Shown here: piece by piece, positions 1 through 11,741 of the stretch
Layout of the letters: each line of letters begins with the position of its first letter
Position numbering within the stretch: the stretch's first letter is position 1
Position numbers and translations under genes: made by a program
Source: Sclerotiophoma versabilis
Taxonomy: Eukaryota > Ascomycota > Dothideomycetes > Pleosporales > Didymellaceae
Length of the DNA stretch: 64,000 nucleotides
Assembly (NCBI GenBank): GCA_012274445.1
Contig: JAAROD010000004.1
Coordinates: forward strand, 434,001 to 498,000
Direction of reading: 5' to 3'
The notes under the pieces: model-generated
Seen by the model: the letters and a program-made list of their open reading frames with translations, nothing else
The model's database searches: none
What the model was told of the DNA's origin: nothing

Positions 1-132
1 AGCGGCCTATAAACACCCACGCCATAACCAGCTCCCCGTCCGTGACCCAAAAAAAACTCAACAAAGTCAAACACAACAGCTCCAGCTACTGGTGAGAGGC
101 TACACAACCCTCCATGCGCAAAAAAAGATGCT

Positions 133-212
133 TCCGTCACGGGGAATCGAACCCCGGCCACATCGGCACTGGAAATGAGAGCGATGTATCCTAGCCACTA
201 GACCATAACGGA
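133..212 (-). tRNA. tRNA-Glu (CTC) with a short intron
   Basis: Read on the minus strand the segment folds as a tRNA. The acceptor arms TCCGTTA and TGACGGA pair over 7 positions, and the T arm is CGGGG-TTCGATT-CCCCG. The anticodon stem CATCG/CGATG encloses a loop of about 16 nt instead of 7. The loop begins CTCTCA, which places anticodon CTC (Glu) before an intron of about 9 nt at the canonical position after base 37. The D arm GTCTAGTGGCTAGGAT is typical of eukaryotic nuclear tRNA-Glu. Intron-bearing nuclear tRNAs are common in Pezizomycotina. Confidence 0.9.
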
Positions 213-754
213 TGTTGTTATAGAAACTCCCAGGGATAAAATATATATATTCTAAAGGTGTAACCGGGTGCAGCGCAGTGTAAGCTTGTTCGTTCAGATC
301 CGGTGGCAGAACAGGTGGTGTGGAGGACCGAGTCAGGAAGCGAGGATGCAGTGGGGCATTGCGTTTTATGCTGGGTTCGTAGCTTGAGGACACCATAAGA
401 GTGAAGCGGAAGGCTGGATGGATGGAGGTATGCGGTGGTTTTCAGATGGTGCTGGTTATTAAGTATAAAATGTATAGCATGCTGTGGACACTCGGAGTTT
501 TCAAGATTAAAGGTGAATCAGTTAAGGATATCATTCTTCTCTTTTCTCTTCTCGTCTGGTGACCGTCTAGTTGACTCAGTCGGTCTATGCTATGCATCCA
601 TGTGTTGAATATCGCTACAATATCGTGTCCCAATCCTGTCCTGTGAACGCCATATGCTGAAGAACGTCGAGTTGTTGAAAACATTATCTTCCTCAAATCA
701 CCCCCTCGAGGACCTCATTGCGTTGTCCTCGAAGACCTCGCTGTGCGCGACCAT
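213..754. other. intergenic, no gene seen
   Basis: Between tRNA-Glu and the 3' end of the C1-THF synthase gene. Short open frames exist on the minus strand, but none has coding character or recognisable motifs. It probably holds the 3' UTR of the minus-strand gene. Confidence 0.5.
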
Positions 755-3700
755 CTAGAACATACCGTCGATCTCCCCGGTCTCGGTGTCAACATCGATG
801 TTGAGGTAACCAGGAGCGGTAGGCAGACCAGGAATAGTCTGGATGTCAGCAGCCAGGGCATACAAGTAGCCCGCACCAGCCGCCATTCTCACATCGCGGA
901 TAGGTACAGTGAAGCCTTCTGGCGCACCCTTGAGCGCCGGGTCGTGCGAAAGCGAGTACTGCGTCTTCGCCACGCAGATAGGCAAGTTTCCGAGGCCCTG
1001 CTTGGTGTACGTATCGACCTTCTTCTGTGCGAGCTCGCTGAATTCAACAGCGCTGGCGCCGTACATCTTCTTCGCAATCTCCTCCATGCGCTCCTGCACG
1101 GTGTTGTCGAGGCTGTACAGCAGCTTGAAGTCTTTGGGCTGCGCGGAGGCCTTGATGATGCCCTCTGCGAGATCCTTGGCGCCCTTTCCGCCCTCGGCGA
1201 AGTGGTTCGCGGGAATAGCATCTTCGGCACCAGCGGCGAGGGACTCCTCACGGATGACTTGGATTTCAGCCTCGGTGTCTGTGGAGAACTTGTTGATAGC
1301 GACGACGACAGGGACGCCGTACGAGCGTGCATTGGCGATATGCTTCTTCAGATTAATGCAGCCCTTGCGCAGCATGTCGATGTTCTCGGTGCGGTAGCAT
1401 TCCTGGAGCTGAGCGCCGGGCTTGATATCGGGACCGCCGCCGTGGACCTTGAGGGCGCGGACTGTGGCAACGATAACGACAGTGTCGGGCACGAGGCCGG
1501 AGGAGCGGCACTTGATGTTGAAGAAGCGCTCACCCCCCATGGTAAAGTCGAAGCCGGCTTCTGTGACAACGAAACCGGTCTTCTCGTCGTGATTCTCGCC
1601 AGCCTCGGTACCCGCCAGCTTAAGAGCAAGCTTGTCAGCAAGGACAGACGAAGCACCAATAGAGATGTTGGCGAAGGGGCCGGCGTGAACGAAGACGGGG
1701 GTTCCTTCGAGCGTCTGCATCATGTTGGGCTTGATGGCATCGCGGAGGAGGGCGGTCAGTGCACCACCAGCACCGATGTCGTCGCAGGTAACTGGGTCAC
1801 CGCTGCGGGAGCTGGCGACAACCATGCGGCCGAGACGCTCGCGGAGATCGGCAAGGTCGTTGCTGAGCGCGAGGATGGCCATACATTCACTGGCAACAGA
1901 GATATCGAAGCCGGTCTCGCGGGTCTGGCCCTTCTCAGTGGGTGCCTGGCCGATAGTGATGCCTCGCAAATGCCTGTCGTTGACATCCAAGACACGGCGC
2001 CATGTGATGGTCTCAGGGTCAATGTCCAGGCGGGCGAACTTTGTGATCTCCTCCTCGGTCAGGTCGTCAGGGTTGGTCTTGTTGATGCCAAGCTTCTTCA
2101 GGCGGCGGAACATGACAGGCGCAAACTCGCGTCCACCCTTCTTCGCAGGCACCAATCGCTTATAAAGGGCAGCGTCCTTTTGTGTGTTCTCGTGGAAGAT
2201 GCGAGTCTCGATGGCGGCAGCAAGCAAGTTGTTGGCGGCAGTGATGGCGTGGATGTCACCAGTCAAGTGAAGGTTGAACTCGTCCATAGGGATGACCTGG
2301 CTGTAACCACCACCAGCAGCTCCACCCTTGATACCGAATGTAGGTCCCATGCTGGGCTGACGGACGTTGGCGAAACATATCCTGCCAAGGTGTGCACCAA
2401 GTGCCTGTGCTACACCGATGGTCGTTGTGGACTTGCCCTCTCCTAGAGGCGTGGGAGTGATACCAGCGATAAGGACGTAGCGACCATTCTTGCGGTGCTC
2501 CAGACGCTTCAACAGAGACAAGTCGACCTTGGCCTTGGTGGCACCGTATGGCTCCAGCTCGTGGGGAAGGATGCCAACCTCCTTAGCAACCTGTGTGATC
2601 TGCTTGGGGTGCTGCTTGCGCGAGATGGCAATGTCAGAGGGGATGGGGTCTTCGGGCTTGATGGGCAGTGGGGTGATCTTGCGCTTTGTCTGGCGGTCAA
2701 AGGTGGCATCGGCCGAATCAACCAGGTTCTGCAGCAGCATGGCAATGGTCATTGGACCAACACCTCCGGGCACAGGGGTGATCTGCGAGGCGACCTCGGC
2801 GGCAGACTCGTAGTCAACATCGCCGACCAGGCGCTGGCCGCTCTTCTTGCTGGAGTCGGGGATGAAGTTGGTGCCCACATCGATGACGACAGCGCCCGGC
2901 TTGAGCCAGTCGCCCTTGACAAACTGGGCCTTGCCAATGGCAGCGACGACAATGTCGGCCTGGCGCACGACGTCGGGCAGGTTGGCTGTCTTGGAGTGGC
3001 AGACGGTGACGGTGGCATCGGCGTTCTTCAGCAGGTAGCTGGCGGGGCTGCCGACGATGTCGCTGCGGCCGAGCACAACGGCGTTTTTGCCGGCAATCTG
3101 CACGCCGGCCTCCTGCAGCAGCACCATGACACCCTTGGGGGTGCAGGGGGTGAAGAGGGGCTTGCCGCCGCGCTTGGCCAGCTCACCGATGCTCGCGGCG
3201 CCGAAGCCATCGACGTCCTTCTCGTCGGCGACGGCGCTGGTGATCTCGTACTCGGAGATGTGCTTGGGCAGCGGCAGCTGGACGAGGATGCCGTGGACGG
3301 CGGGGTCGTTGTTGTAGGCATACACGCGATGCAGCAGGTCGCTCTCGGTCGTGTCCTCGGGCAGCTGGACGAGCTCGCAGTCGATGTTGGCCTCCTCGGC
3401 GGCCTTGAGCTTCATGCGCACATAGGTGGACGAGTCCGAGCGGTCGCCGACTGCCGTGTGTCAGCTACTTCGTCCTTCACTGCGACTGCCTCCTCCATGG
3501 CAGTGGGGGGAGACGCCTACCCTGCACAATCTTCAGACTCGGGCGGTACCGCGGGTTCACGGCCTGCTTCTCCTTGATGTACCCGCCGAGTCGCTCGCGG
3601 ATGCTCTTCGCAATCGCCGTGCCGTCAATCTTGGTCGCCGTCATGATGCACCGCGTACTCGAGAAGTGCCTGACTGCGCGCGCAATCGATGGAGTATGAA

Positions 3701-3809
3701 AGTGTTGGCGGGGTGAAGCTACATGTGAATTTTGTGATCGCGGGGTAGCTGTATGCGGCAATCCACGGGTTCTCAGCACTGCGCGTCCTGCGCCGCACAT
3801 CGGATTCAT
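755..3809 (-). CDS. C1-tetrahydrofolate synthase, trifunctional
   Basis: Interconverts one-carbon units on tetrahydrofolate (dehydrogenase, cyclohydrolase and formyl-THF synthetase), feeding purine and thymidylate synthesis. Exon 1 is 3521-3809 and exon 2 is 755-3450. The intron 3451-3520 has donor GTAGGC and acceptor CACGGCAG, and splicing joins ...LKIVQ to VGDRSDSSTYVRMK. Numbered from the inner Met, the cyclohydrolase signature has Tyr51 and Lys55. An NADP-fold segment VVLGRSDIVGSPASYLL follows. The synthetase half has the P-loop PTPLGEGKSTTT and the block KGGAAGGGYSQVIP. The C-terminus ETGEIDGMF is typical of the family. From the ATG at 3807-3809 the product is 994 aa with an Arg/Ser-rich leader ending RAVRHFSSTR, resembling a mitochondrial presequence. 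From the ATG at 3642-3644 it is 939 aa, close to yeast Ade3 (946 aa). Both ATGs have A at -3. Family assignment is secure; which start is used is open. Confidence 0.95.
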
Positions 3810-4179
3810 CGTCCTTCCAAACTGGGCCAAGCCAGCGTATCTTTTCCCAGACTAGGCGGAGGGCTGCGAGATGGCGATAGATGCACTGCAAGATATTACC
3901 TCAAAGACATGACTCAAAAAAAACGTCCCAGCTCGCTCTTTGTGCGGGACAAGTTCAATGCGCCCCGACGCGAAAGTGCGAAACTTTTACCGCGCCGGTC
4001 TCGCATTACGTACTAACCCAGGACGGAAGACCCTGATATGGATTACACCTTGACCGTGATTGGGGCACGACAGGTGGAGATTTTGCAAATTGAAGGCATC
4101 AGGGTTACGGTTAGCTATCGTGATCCAGTTGACGCGATTTGTATGCGATGTCATTGCCAGAACGAGCTGTCAAGAACGT
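3810..4179. promoter_or_regulatory. promoter region of the C1-THF synthase gene
   Basis: A 370-bp gap between the minus-strand C1-THF synthase start and the 3' end of the next minus-strand gene. It must contain the synthase promoter. I see no clear TATA box or other defined element, and no coding frame. Confidence 0.3.
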
Positions 4180-5708
4180 TTACTCCTCTTGCTCCTCCTC
4201 AGCTAAGCCGCACATGTCCATAAGGATACCGTACAGGACAAAAACCTCTTGTGCGGACGTCTTCAAGAATTCCTTCTGCTCGGGGTGGCAGTACCTGGCG
4301 AACTTGTCCGGATGCCATACGTTCCTCTCCTCCTTGAGCCACTCGTAGGAGTAGCATCCGGACCCTTCCAGCAGTGTCTGCAGGTCGTGAACGCAGATGC
4401 CCAGCTGCGAGCTGCCTTTCAGTGACTCGCACACATCGTTGGAGCAGTCGCCCACGTACTCGAAAAGGGGTGGGAATTCGCGCAGCTGGCCGGGAACGAG
4501 CAGCTTGCGCATGTCTTCCTGGAACCGGGTATAGGTGCTTCGAGGGTCCTTGTGCACCCTGCTCCCACAGAATGCGAGCCATGAGGCGTGCACCCAACCC
4601 TTCATGCCTCCTCGCCCTTCCACAACGTACCATTTACCCCCTCTGTCGTCCCACACCTTTACCTTTTGGTTCTTCTTCAGTTCCAACTCCCAAGAATCAC
4701 CTGGATGTGGACGTCCGTCTCGCTTGCTGATGGCCCATCGAAAGAACTTGGGTTTCTCTGGATCTCGCTCTACATGCTGAAGGCGTGTATCTTGCACCGC
4801 GGGTGCAGCTTCCGACGCCTCTATTGTACACGTGGTGTCTTCGTGAATATGAATGGCAAATGGCGCCTCCTGTGCGTCGTGCTGTTTCTTGATGAAAGCG
4901 AATGTCTCTCCAATGGGAGCATGCGGGTTTAAAGCGACGAACTGAGGTATGCCAGTCAGCACTTGACATTATCTCAGTCCAGATCACTCACCACCAGCTC
5001 AGAGAGCTCCTTGGGGCTTGGTGTTGCAGTCTTTCCTGACCAAAGTTTGACCCAGGACTTGCGGGTGACGCTTGACTCGAAGTGCCAGGAGTAACCTGCT
5101 TGTCCCTCGATGTAATAGGACCCGTCCCCGTGCCATGTGGTTCGACTCAGTGTGCCCTTCAGATATCCTCTGGTGACGGTGGCAGATCTCATATACGCTC
5201 CGCTCAGCTCACACAGCTCAGCTTCAAGTGCCACAGGTACGCCGTAGCATACCCATGACGATTTGGCCCACGCGACGAAAGAGTGGTTGTTGCCAAATTG
5301 AACAAGTAGAGCCGAGCACAGGTCAGGCACGAGGCTGATCCTGTCAATGAACTGCTGTAGTGCCGCTGGTACGTCTGTGCCAGTACGGAAGGTGAATGTT
5401 CCATGAACCATCTCGTACGCAAAGAACCATGAGTCGAGATGAGATCCGTACGATGCCCAGGTGATCCTTTTGACGCGGCCAGTTGAGATCTCGTCAAGGA
5501 CCTGCATAGGCAGCTGGACGCTTTCTTCCCGTCAGCAATCGTAGATGTCAGGGAATTTAGCAACTTACGCAGAGTAGCCGTTAGGAGTTGCAAAGAAGTG
5601 TCTGCCATTGGGACCGAAAGCTATGATGTATTCGTCAGTATTGAGCTTTTCAAGACGATCAAGTGCGGTTGACACCATCACTGCTTCTGGTGGATCGATG
5701 TTAGTCAT
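4180..5708 (-). CDS. hypothetical protein with SH3-like segment
   Basis: Three exons: 5569-5708, 4992-5520 and 4180-4941. Intron 1 runs GTAAGTTG to GGAAGAAAG and intron 2 runs GTGAGTGATC to ACCTCAG, with CTGAC-type branch sites. Frames join without stops to give 476 aa starting MTNIDPPEAV. The middle is Trp/Tyr-rich with WASYGSHLDSWFFAYEM. Residues about 307-345 resemble an SH3-like barrel, with the strand KVKVWDDRGGKWYVVEG followed by GWVHASWL. The acidic C-terminal part has WHPDKFARYCHPEQKEF and ends EEEQEE. That tail pattern (WHPDKF with a Cys/His pair) recurs in uncharacterised ascomycete proteins, from memory only. No signal peptide or membrane segment is visible. I do not assign a function. 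Confidence 0.8.
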
Positions 5709-6786
5709 GATGCCACACTGCGTGCTGCGACTGTAACTGTAACTGCAACTGCAAAACTAGTGAAGTGGTCAATCGCTGTGGTCCTATGATGAGCTTGACG
5801 ATGGAGGGGCCAAACCGGCACATTGGTCGCACGTGGGATATCTGGAAGGCAGGAGTGTTTGCGCCAATGCGAGCCTCATTGCGAGCTCATCTCAGCCGGC
5901 CTTCACCTCGAGTTCGAGCAGGACTATGCTGATGCAGACCCAGGAATGCATTGTGTCGAAAAGAGCACTGTCAGTCAGAGAATGGTGGAACGAATGCCAT
6001 GTTTGAAATCTGTGTTGTTGTCTGACAGACGGTTTAGACACTCGCGTCATCTCTGCCTACCACAGCTCGTTCAATCGGCAGGGCGCGTAAAAATCAAGTA
6101 CATGAATAGGCGGGCATGAATGACATACTCCGATGAAAATACTCTAATATTAATCCAGCACTCACGAATAAGCCCAAACCTAGCAGTCTACTCTTTTGTC
6201 TGAGAGAAGGGTATTTGACGAGCTAATGCTCCAGCAGGGTGGACAGAAAATCGATGATTGCTTGAGAAATTGGAAAAGGCAAAGACTAAAGAGCGACTGT
6301 ACGGTGTAATGAGGCAGCCTTCCTACACCGAGTTATGACTCACAGGATGCCTGAATGAATGGACGGCTAAGTTACGAGAGAGCCCTTGCATGTGTGATAG
6401 AAAGTGCCAGTGAGTCAGAGACCCTTCGCAGTGTTCCTAGGAAGTATGGATGTACAGATGCACTGCAGCAGGGAGGCATGGACTGGCGTCGAAGAGCACA
6501 CGTAGGCTTGCTGGAAGTCACTTCCACGGCCTGTGCCTCCAGTGCTCTTTGGAGTGGCTCTAAGTCTAGAACACTCGAGAAATGAAGTCTGACATGTGCA
6601 AGCACAAGTTGGTGATGCATCCGCGTTGTTGGACGACGCCGTGGGCAAATGCGGGGCACATGCGGTTAGCGCAAATTGAAAATCCCACAGGTTCGACATC
6701 GACAGGCGGCTTGAGAGTCACTGTAACTACAAAGGCCACGCCTACCCCTCGAATCGCCCCCCTCCGCTCCTATACACACCGCAGAC
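5709..6786. other. intergenic between divergent genes
   Basis: Separates the start of the minus-strand gene ending at 5708 from the plus-strand eIF3i start at 6787, so it carries both promoters. Short open frames at 5823-6119 and 6355-6585 have no recognisable motifs and I do not call them. A pyrimidine-rich stretch lies close to the eIF3i start. Confidence 0.45.
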
Positions 6787-7919
6787 ATGAGGCCGATTCT
6801 CCTCTCCGGGCACGAGCGCGCGCTCACGCAGGTCAAATACAACCCCGACGGCGACATCATTTTCTCCGTCTCCAAGGACCATGTTGTGTGCGCATGGTGT
6901 CAGTAGCCCCCACAGCAGCCGGCGCAGGCAGAGCGAGTGCAGCCCGCTGACAGGACGCAGATTCACACAACGGCGAGCGGTTAGGAACATACCACGGCCA
7001 CGTCGGAGCTCTGTGGACCGTCGACGTCCACCCCTCCTCTGAGATACTCGCGACCGGTGGCGCCGACAACACGATGCGCCTGTGGGAGGTCAAGACGGGC
7101 AAGCTGCTGAAGACGTGGGAGTTCGCCACCTCCATCAAGCGTGTCGAGTTCTCGCCCGACGGCAGACAGCTGCTCGGTGTCACAGAGAAGCGCTCCGGGC
7201 ACCTCTCCACCATTGTCGTATACGAGATCAACCCCGATGTCGAAGCCACCCAGAGCGACGAGCAGATCCTGAGGATAGTCTGCGACGAGAGCAAGGCCAC
7301 CGTTGCCGGCTTCTCCTACCTCGCCAAGTACATCGTCTCAGGCCACGAGGACGGATCCATCACACAGTGGGACGGCAAGACTGGCGAGCTGCTCAGCAGC
7401 AACTTCGATGCGCACGAGCCGGACATGCAGAGTGCGTACAATTTGTTTGAGACTATGGCAGGCCGCTAACACAGGGCAGTTACCGATCTCCAGTGGTCGC
7501 CAGACCGCACATACTTCATCACCGCCTCCAAGGACAAGACCGCAAAGCTCGTCGACGTCGAGACCCTTGATGTCCTGAAGTCCTACGTCGCCGACACCCC
7601 CCTCAACAGCGCCGCCATCACCCCCGTAAAAGACTACGTCATCCTCGGTGGAGGACAGGCCGCCATGGACGTCACAACTACCTCGGCCCGCCAGGGTAAA
7701 TTCGAAGCGCGTTTCTACCACAAGATCTTTGCTGAGGAGATTGGCCGTGTACGCGGTCACTTTGGTCCCCTCAACTACGTAGCCGTGCACCCGCAGGGCA
7801 CCTCGTACTGCTCCGGTGGTGAGGATGGATACGTGCGTGTGCACCACTTCGACAAGCCCTACTTCGACTTCAAGTACGAGGTGGAGAGGGAGGCGGAGCA
7901 GCAGCAGGCGAACTTGTAA
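6787..7919 (+). CDS. eukaryotic translation initiation factor 3 subunit i
   Basis: WD40 scaffold subunit of eIF3, which acts at the 43S pre-initiation complex in the cytosol. Exons are 6787-6898, 6961-7431 and 7480-7919. The introns are GTCAGTAGC to GACGCAG and GTGCGTAC to AGGGCAG, the second with branch site GCTAAC. Spliced length is 340 aa against 347 for yeast Tif34. The N-terminus MRPILLSGHERALTQVKYN is diagnostic for the subunit. WD repeats are visible: GHVGALWTVDVHP with GGADNTMRLWE, SGHEDGSITQWD, TASKDKTAKLVD, and a last blade GHFGPLNYVAVHP to SGGEDGYVRVHHF. The C-terminus FDFKYEVE is also typical. The next gene is convergent, with 263 bp between stop codons. Confidence 0.96.
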
Positions 7920-8182
7920 TGTACCAGGGAAGAGATGTTATGAGGGATGTCTGGAATGGTGCATGCATGCAACGGCGTTCCGGTTCCGGTTGGGTTGAAG
8001 GTTCTCAAAAGTTCTTGAGAGCGACCTGCAGATAGACTCGATATCAGAGCGATGTACCCCGAAATGAATCACCAGTATGAAAGTGCACAATGAGAGCTAT
8101 AGGGGCAACTGTTACAATAGCCCCAGGCCTGTCTAGTATATATACACTGCCTACTCGTCAACAAACCAGATATGCATGATGC

Positions 8183-9322
8183 TCAAAGCGTGTCAACACT
8201 AGCACGAGTCCCCTCCTCCCCCGGCGGCCCATCACACATAGGCGGCGCCTCACTCGGCTCCTTGGGCGGAGCGACCCTCGCACCATCCACCCTCTCCGCC
8301 TTGAGGAACACAGGAATCACACCGCCCGTCTCCAACCTAAACGCCCTATGCCCCACCGCCTCGAGTATACTCGCGATCGCGCCCGAGTGGCTAGTAAAGC
8401 TCAAAAACACGCCCTCATCATTCGCAAACACGTCGTCGAGGAACGTAGCAAGACGGAACCGGCGTGCGGACCGTGGCTCGCGATAGTCTGCTTCCCACAG
8501 CGGATCGGCGTCCTGGAAGCCCGGCTCGAAAGTCACGTGCGGAAAGGCGTGCTCGATATGGGATTTCGAGCTACGGCGGTCGCAGGTGTGGACACCGAGA
8601 GCTTCGCGGAGGAGTTCTTTGATGTAAGGTTTGTAGGGGTTGTGGGACGGGAGTGACAGGTTCTGGAAGGACAGATCTGCGGTCTCAATTGTGCGGGTCA
8701 AGGGGGAGACGTAGTAGGTCTCTGGAGCGGGGATGCCGTGCTGCAGTTGCTCTTTCCACAGGGCGTTGACGTCTTTGGCTTGCTGCTGGCCTACGGGCGT
8801 GAGTAGCGCGTCGGCCCATACGAGCCCGTCGTACCCGTCGAGGAAGGAGTAGTAGCAATCCCAGGCTGCGGTGCCGTATTTTGCTTCCGCGACGTTGTGC
8901 CAACCCTGGCCGTGGCGGCCTAGGAATAGCACTTTGAAGCTTTCTCCTTCTTTTGCGGAGGCTGCTACAGAGCGGACGTACTGCTCGAAGCGTGGCCATA
9001 TCTTTAAGTCTGTTGGCTCATTGTCTGGGGGGTAGGAACGGTCTATGAGGCCGAAATTCTGCTTTTTCTGCGCAGAGTTAATGCTGGTTCTTTGAATAGT
9101 TTCCCATCCTGAGCAAGGTCATCTTACAAAGTCAAACGTAACGTCGTCAGTGTCGTCTTCGGATTGCAGGAAGAAGCCTTTCTGTACGGTGTATCTGAAG
9201 TGGAAGTCCCGCGGTGGGGAAGCCGGAACGGGGATGCTATGAGAAACCTTTGAGGACATGGTATAGAAAACGAATATCAGGACAACTGAAAAGAGAAAGA
9301 CAGGCCTAAGGGTTGTTAGCAT
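8183..9322 (-). CDS. membrane-anchored phosphoglycerate-mutase-like protein
   Basis: Histidine phosphatase superfamily member resembling yeast Pmu1 and its fungal relatives. Exons are 9128-9322 and 8183-9067. The intron has donor GTAAGATG and acceptor CTGCGCAG and joins DDVTFDF to KKQNFGLIDRS in phase, giving 359 aa. Residues about 4-22 (TLRPVFLFSVVLIFVFYTM) form one hydrophobic stretch, probably a signal anchor. The catalytic motif RHG is at 116-118 (LGRHGQGWHN), with YVSPLTRTIETA at about 184-195 and the second catalytic-type histidine at about 292 (FTSHSGAI). All core superfamily residues are present, so it may be an active phosphatase; the substrate cannot be told. The C-terminal 40 residues are Pro/Glu-rich. 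The 5' end lies 620 bp from the 3' end of MBF1. Confidence 0.9.
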
Positions 9323-9944
9323 GGAGATCGTCGTGGTGGAATGACAAGATGGTAGTACGTAGAGATGCCAGTGCCAAAGATTCTGTATTTGTGGGAGTTG
9401 GAGGGAATTAACATCACATGCAAAATCTGTGAAGCAGAGTCTTAGTGCGAACGATTACTGTTATTGTGAAGTGAGGATGATGTACGCTGTGTGAGCCTGA
9501 CGCTAGCGGCATGTAGCCAATCACAGTATTAATCATAGCTGCGGTTGGTGCTGGCCAGCAATGAGCGGGCGTCACTGTACACTCGGACGGGTGTCTTTGT
9601 TAAGATTAAAACACCATGTAGAGACAATGGTGGCATTGTCAGCGCCTGGCAGTTTCATGCACGACAATCTAAGGGTTCTGGAAGATGTTGGGTCGTAAGT
9701 CATAGATCCATCTAGTATCTAAACGTTGATACCCAACGCCTCCGTCAGAGCAAGGCTGATGTGGCATTCTGACCTACAGCTTCTCAGCTGTTCCAGCCGA
9801 AGCATGCCATTTTGATATTCCTCCGCCATGATATTCATCTAACGCCCGCTAATCAAAGACAAGATCCATCGCAATCAAGCGCAGCTAATGAGCAGTCGAA
9901 CCCAAGAGCCACGCCTCAGCGCGACTCTAGCCGTCTATGCCCAC
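9323..9944. other. intergenic, promoter of the mutase-like gene
   Basis: About 620 bp between the start of the mutase-like gene and the 3' end of the MBF1 gene, both on the minus strand. No coding frame or recognisable element is seen. Confidence 0.4.
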
Positions 9945-10491
9945 TCATTTCTTCTTGTTGGGGAACTTGGGCTGCCCGATCTTGTCGCCACGCAGAACCA
10001 CGTTAAGCACGCGCTCCATGTTGCCCAGCAGCTTCTGGTCCGGGGCCGCGGTACCACGCTCGAAGTCGGCGATGACGGTCGGTGTGGAGTTGCACTTGGT
10101 TGCGAGGTCCTTCTGTGTCATAGTAGTGCCCTTGTCATTCTTGGCTTCTGCGCGGGCCTTGGAGATGGCCTGTCCAACGACGATACCGACAGTCTTGGGC
10201 TTGATAATGTCGTCGGAACGGTCGACCTTGGTCAGGCGTTGGCCTTCTGTGTTGCCAGACTGTGGAATGTTAGCAGAATGTTCGACATGTAAGGGTTGCC
10301 ACTCGTTGCGTAGAGGCACTTACGGCAGTGTTGGCGGTGGTGAATTGCTTCTTGTCTGTCGCAATGACAGCACCGCTGCGCTGGGCAGCATTGAGCGCGC
10401 TCTTGCCCTTGACAACGGTCTCACGAGGACCGGCGGCGCCACCACGAGTGCGGCTGCCAATTTTGGTAACGGAGTTCCAGTCGTCAGACAT
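9945..10491 (-). CDS. MBF1: multiprotein-bridging factor 1
   Basis: Transcriptional coactivator that bridges bZIP activators and TBP, also linked to ribosome-associated quality control in yeast. Exons are 10324-10491 and 9945-10259. The intron is GTAAGTGCC to TTCCACAG with branch site GCTAAC. The product is 160 aa (yeast 151). The N-terminal MBF1 domain starts MSDDWNSVTKIGSRTRGG. The C-terminal helix-turn-helix (about 88-142) contains TMTQKDLATKCNSTPTVIAD and FERGTAAPDQ. The basic tail is typical. The start is secure because family conservation begins at that Met. Confidence 0.96.
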
Positions 10492-11412
10492 GTTGAAGGT
10501 GATTTGTGTGTGGTGGTGCGAAAATGTGTGTGTCGTGTGGGGAGAAGTGATCTGGAGGGGAGGGGTGAGCTTCTTGTATCTGAGCCTTGCTCGTGGATTT
10601 GTCAGGCGGCAAAGGTAGGATTGAGTGAGAATAGATGGATGTGAAGAGACCCTTGAGGCTTGGATAAACTTACACTTTATGCAGACCGTGTCGTGTTCTC
10701 GATCTTCGGCGGCGATGATTCACAGAAGTCGGGCGCGCAACGTCACTGCCACAATTGGCCCGTGCCCTCACGAGTTTCGAGCACCTTCCATCGCAGTCCT
10801 TCGCCCTTGCGCCCTTCATCTCGCCCACCACAAACACCAGAACTGTGGCTGGTGCGGTCGAGTCATTCTGAGCATTGTAGCACTCCGGTCGACTGTAAAC
10901 AACATCGCTTGGTCATGGCTGAGGAATTTTCTTCGTCGCCTCTACATGTGTTGTGTTTGGCAAGCAGCCATATCGTCTGTCACTAACTTGAGAGACCAGT
11001 GAGAGCGGCAATGCTGCGATACGCTTGCGTGAGGAAATCACTCTGGTTTTAGCCTGGGGCTTTAAAGACCAGACAAGGTGTTTGTTTTTGTTTCCTGCCC
11101 AACTGTGCCATAGCTCGACGGCATTCAGTCAACCCAACCAACGTTTCTACCCAAAAACGACAGCAGTCTCTTCTACAGAGAAGCAAGCGACATTGAAAAC
11201 GGCTCTGTACCAAACTACCGTGCGGACGACTCTACACTCTTGCAGTACCCCATCCAGACCTGATCGATCACCTGGAACCAAGAAGAATAGAGCAGCGTTT
11301 GAAGGCCTCCAGAGTGGCCTATCAACGCTCCGTGATCACCACTTCAATTGTCTGACACCCTCTGGCTTTGTACATGGGGATGGGCTAACATACCCTGTCT
11401 TGCGTGCAGTAG
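10492..11412. other. intergenic upstream of MBF1
   Basis: Contains the MBF1 promoter. Open frames on the plus strand between 10625 and 11450 have no recognisable motifs. The right-hand end runs into the SET-domain relic, and earlier exons of that relic may lie here unrecognised. Confidence 0.4.
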
Positions 11413-11622
11413 GACTGCAAAATAGACGAGAACCGATGCTCACGCGCCATTGATACTCATAGAGCGACTCAAGGTTTCTTCTCAAACCTCAAACTCCGCT
11501 CACTTGGAATTAGCGGCGCTGGGGCCGGAGTCTTTAATAATATAGGATTAGTGTAGTTTAATTGTAAACATACTTTTAGTAAAAAGTATTGTTCAATATT
11601 AGATATACTGTTATTAGTAATA

Positions 11623-11670
11623 GTAAAATGAGTAGAGTAAAATGAGTAGAGTAAAATGAGTAGAGTAAAA
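11623..11670 (+). repeat. 14-bp tandem repeat
   Basis: The unit gtaaaatgagtaga occurs three times in a row plus a partial fourth copy, immediately before the Trp-type tRNA inside the AT-rich insert. Confidence 0.9.
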
Positions 11671-11741
11671 AGAGTATAGTTTAATTGGTAAAATAGGAAG
11701 CTTCAAACTTCAAATTTCCAGTTCAAGTCTGGATGCTCTTG
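11670..11741 (+). tRNA. mitochondrial-type tRNA-Trp (TCA), in NUMT
   Basis: The acceptor arms AAGAGTA and TGCTCTT pair over 7 positions. The T arm is TCCAG-TTCAAGT-CTGGA. The anticodon loop CTTCAAA gives anticodon TCA. UCA reads UGA, which is Trp only in the mitochondrial code; in a nuclear setting it would be a suppressor. One anticodon-stem pair (27-43) is mismatched. Expression is not expected at this site. Confidence 0.8.

Noticed and set aside
743..2446. Long plus-strand open frame opposite the C1-THF synthase gene
   Set aside because: It lies exactly antisense to a strongly conserved enzyme with GC-rich third positions, which creates antisense open frames. The translated sequence has no domain.
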